Of a stretch of 64,000 nt of DNA, positions 63,134-64,000 are shown piece after piece. The translations under genes were made by a program, and so were the position numbers. Below the pieces are notes generated by a model, which did not search any database, was not told the origin of the DNA, and worked only from the letters and a program-made list of their open reading frames with translations. The stretch is from Streptomyces sp. YPW6 (GTDB lineage Bacteria > Actinomycetota > Actinomycetes > Streptomycetales > Streptomycetaceae), in the NCBI RefSeq assembly GCF_018866325.1, contig NZ_CP076457.1, positions 7,475,001 to 7,539,000 on the forward strand, read 5' to 3'. The stretch's first letter is position 1. The number at the start of each line of letters is the position of its first letter.

Positions 63134-63688
63134 GTGAAAGCGAACCACCCCGCGCGCCGGGCCCGCACCGCGCGCGCCCTGGCCCCCGTCGCGGCCGCGG
63201 CCCTGCTGCTCGCCGGTACGGCGGCCTGCGACTCCGACACCAGCAGCGAAGGCACCGACCGGGGCGTCCACACCCTGACGCCCGAGCCGGAGGAGTCGCC
63301 GGGCGGGTCCCCGAGCCCGCGTACCCAGGAGAGCTTCGCCGCCTCGGTGTCCGCCGAGTCCGAACGCGTACGGCAGGAGGCGACGCAACGCCTCGACGAG
63401 GTGGAGGGGCGGGGCAACGCCGTCGCCGACGTCTCGGTCACCGGGCTGCCGCTGAGCGGCTCCGAGGAGGTCCGCAGTGCGCGCGTCCGGGTCACCAACC
63501 CCACCGACGAGGCCGCGTTCTACGCCGTGAAGGTGGAGTTCGTCGACGCCGAGGACAAGGTCCTGGACACCGTCGTCGTCGGCATCGAGGACGCTCCGCC
63601 GGACCGTACGGTCGACGCCCAGGCCAACAGCCGCGAGGCCGCCGGGGTGAAGACCTTCCCCCGGGTGGCCCAGGCCGAGCGCGGCTGA
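63134..63688 (+). CDS. Lipoprotein with FxLYD-like domain
   Basis: 184 aa from GTG 63134; a TTG at 63119 is in frame. Signal peptide ending in a lipobox-like LAGTAAC, then a Ser/Glu/Pro-rich linker. A beta-rich domain follows (VRVTNPTDEAAFYAVKVEFVDAEDKVLDT), resembling the FxLYD domain of secreted binding proteins. Role unknown. The glutaminase gene follows after 14 bp, so they may be co-transcribed. Confidence 0.75.
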   Translation: MKANHPARRARTARALAPVAAAALLLAGTAACDSDTSSEGTDRGVHTLTPEPEESPGGSPSPRTQESFAASVSAESERVRQEATQRLDEVEGRGNAVADVSVTGLPLSGSEEVRSARVRVTNPTDEAAFYAVKVEFVDAEDKVLDTVVVGIEDAPPDRTVDAQANSREAAGVKTFPRVAQAERG

Positions 63689-63702
63689 GGAGGGCGCGGT
63701 CC

Positions 63703-64000
63703 ATGAGCGCCGCCGACGCGGTGACCGACTCGCTGGAGACCCTGCGCGCCCGGTTCGCCGCCGTACGGGACGGGAAGCCGGCCGACTACATCCCCCAGCT
63801 GGCCCTGGCCGACCCGGACGCCTTCGGGCTCGCCCTGGTCAGCATGGACGGACACCGCTACAGCGCGGGCGAGGCCGACACCGCCTTCACCCTCCAGTCC
63901 GTCTCGAAACCGTTCGTCTACGCCCTCGCGCTCTCCGCGCTCGGCCTGGACGAGGTGAGCCGCTGGGTGGGGGCGGAGCCGAGCGGCGAGGCGTTCAACG
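63703..64000 (+). CDS. glsA: Glutaminase, N-terminal part (cut by window end)
   Basis: 99 complete codons before the edge. FTLQSVSKPFVYALAL contains the SxxK motif (Ser nucleophile) of beta-lactamase-fold glutaminases, and EPSGEAFN is the conserved following block. It hydrolyses glutamine to glutamate and ammonia. ATG 63703 has a GAGGAGGG ribosome site. Confidence 0.9.
   Translation, partial: MSAADAVTDSLETLRARFAAVRDGKPADYIPQLALADPDAFGLALVSMDGHRYSAGEADTAFTLQSVSKPFVYALALSALGLDEVSRWVGAEPSGEAFN

Overview
The window is a high-GC actinomycete chromosome segment, almost certainly Streptomyces. The evidence is strong G/C preference at third codon positions, GTG starts, GA-rich ribosome binding sites, IdeR/DmdR1-type iron boxes, a DasR-type operator in front of a chitinase, and many small Streptomyces-type conserved proteins. 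I see no rRNA, tRNA, CRISPR array, transposase or prophage.

Layout. 1-4.4 kb: the start of a family 2 glycosyltransferase (cut by the window edge), an OmpR-type response regulator/histidine kinase pair, a nucleotide-sugar epimerase and a deazaflavin-dependent nitroreductase-like protein. 4.8-26.4 kb: a hydroxamate siderophore NRPS cluster of the coelichelin type. It holds cchB (ornithine N5-monooxygenase), cchC/D/E (ferri-siderophore ABC importer), cchF (binding lipoprotein), cchG (ABC exporter half), cchH (three-module NRPS, 3651 aa), cchI (second ABC exporter half) and the convergent cchJ (esterase). The three adenylation codes read from the sequence are DINYWGGIGK, DFWNVGMVHK and DMENLGLINK, which I recall as the codes for formyl-hydroxyornithine, threonine and hydroxyornithine, as expected for coelichelin. 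Iron boxes lie before cchB, cchF and cchJ. The formyltransferase gene cchA and an MbtH-like gene, both present in the S. coelicolor cluster, are absent from this locus.

26.5-28.6 kb: a MarR regulator divergent from an enolase, with a 13-bp palindrome between them. 28.6-33 kb: a divergent pair of secreted discoidin-domain proteins (a beta-helix protein and a GH16 glucanase) with two related palindromic operator candidates between them. 33-38 kb: a DUF3048 lipoprotein, a small unknown protein, a GH18 chitinase with paired DasR-like sites, and phosphoglucomutase. 38.2-43.4 kb: methylmalonyl-CoA mutase operon mutA-mutB-meaB, in which the mutA reading frame is broken by a one-base shift.

43.6-51.5 kb: small stress- or envelope-type proteins (SHOCT protein, tyrosine phosphatase, membrane proteins, DUF1992, GNAT, two VOC proteins, DUF6328-like, CDF transporter). 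51.6-55.6 kb: a three-subunit molybdenum/FAD/iron-sulfur aldehyde oxidoreductase of PaoABC type, with a repetitive spacer before the Mo subunit. 55.8-64 kb: an anti-sigma-type ATPase, succinate-semialdehyde dehydrogenase, phosphoketolase, a 2-hydroxyacid dehydrogenase, a baeRF3-type protein, a DUF1269 protein, a lipoprotein and the beginning of a glutaminase.

The siderophore block forms one working unit. CchB hydroxylates ornithine, CchH assembles the peptide, CchG/CchI probably export it as one heterodimer, CchF/C/D/E bring the ferric complex back, and CchJ hydrolyses it. The most interesting signals are the complementary loss of ATPase motifs in CchG and CchI, the loss of the catalytic histidine in the third condensation domain of CchH, the missing formyltransferase, the mutA frameshift and several unassigned operator-like palindromes.
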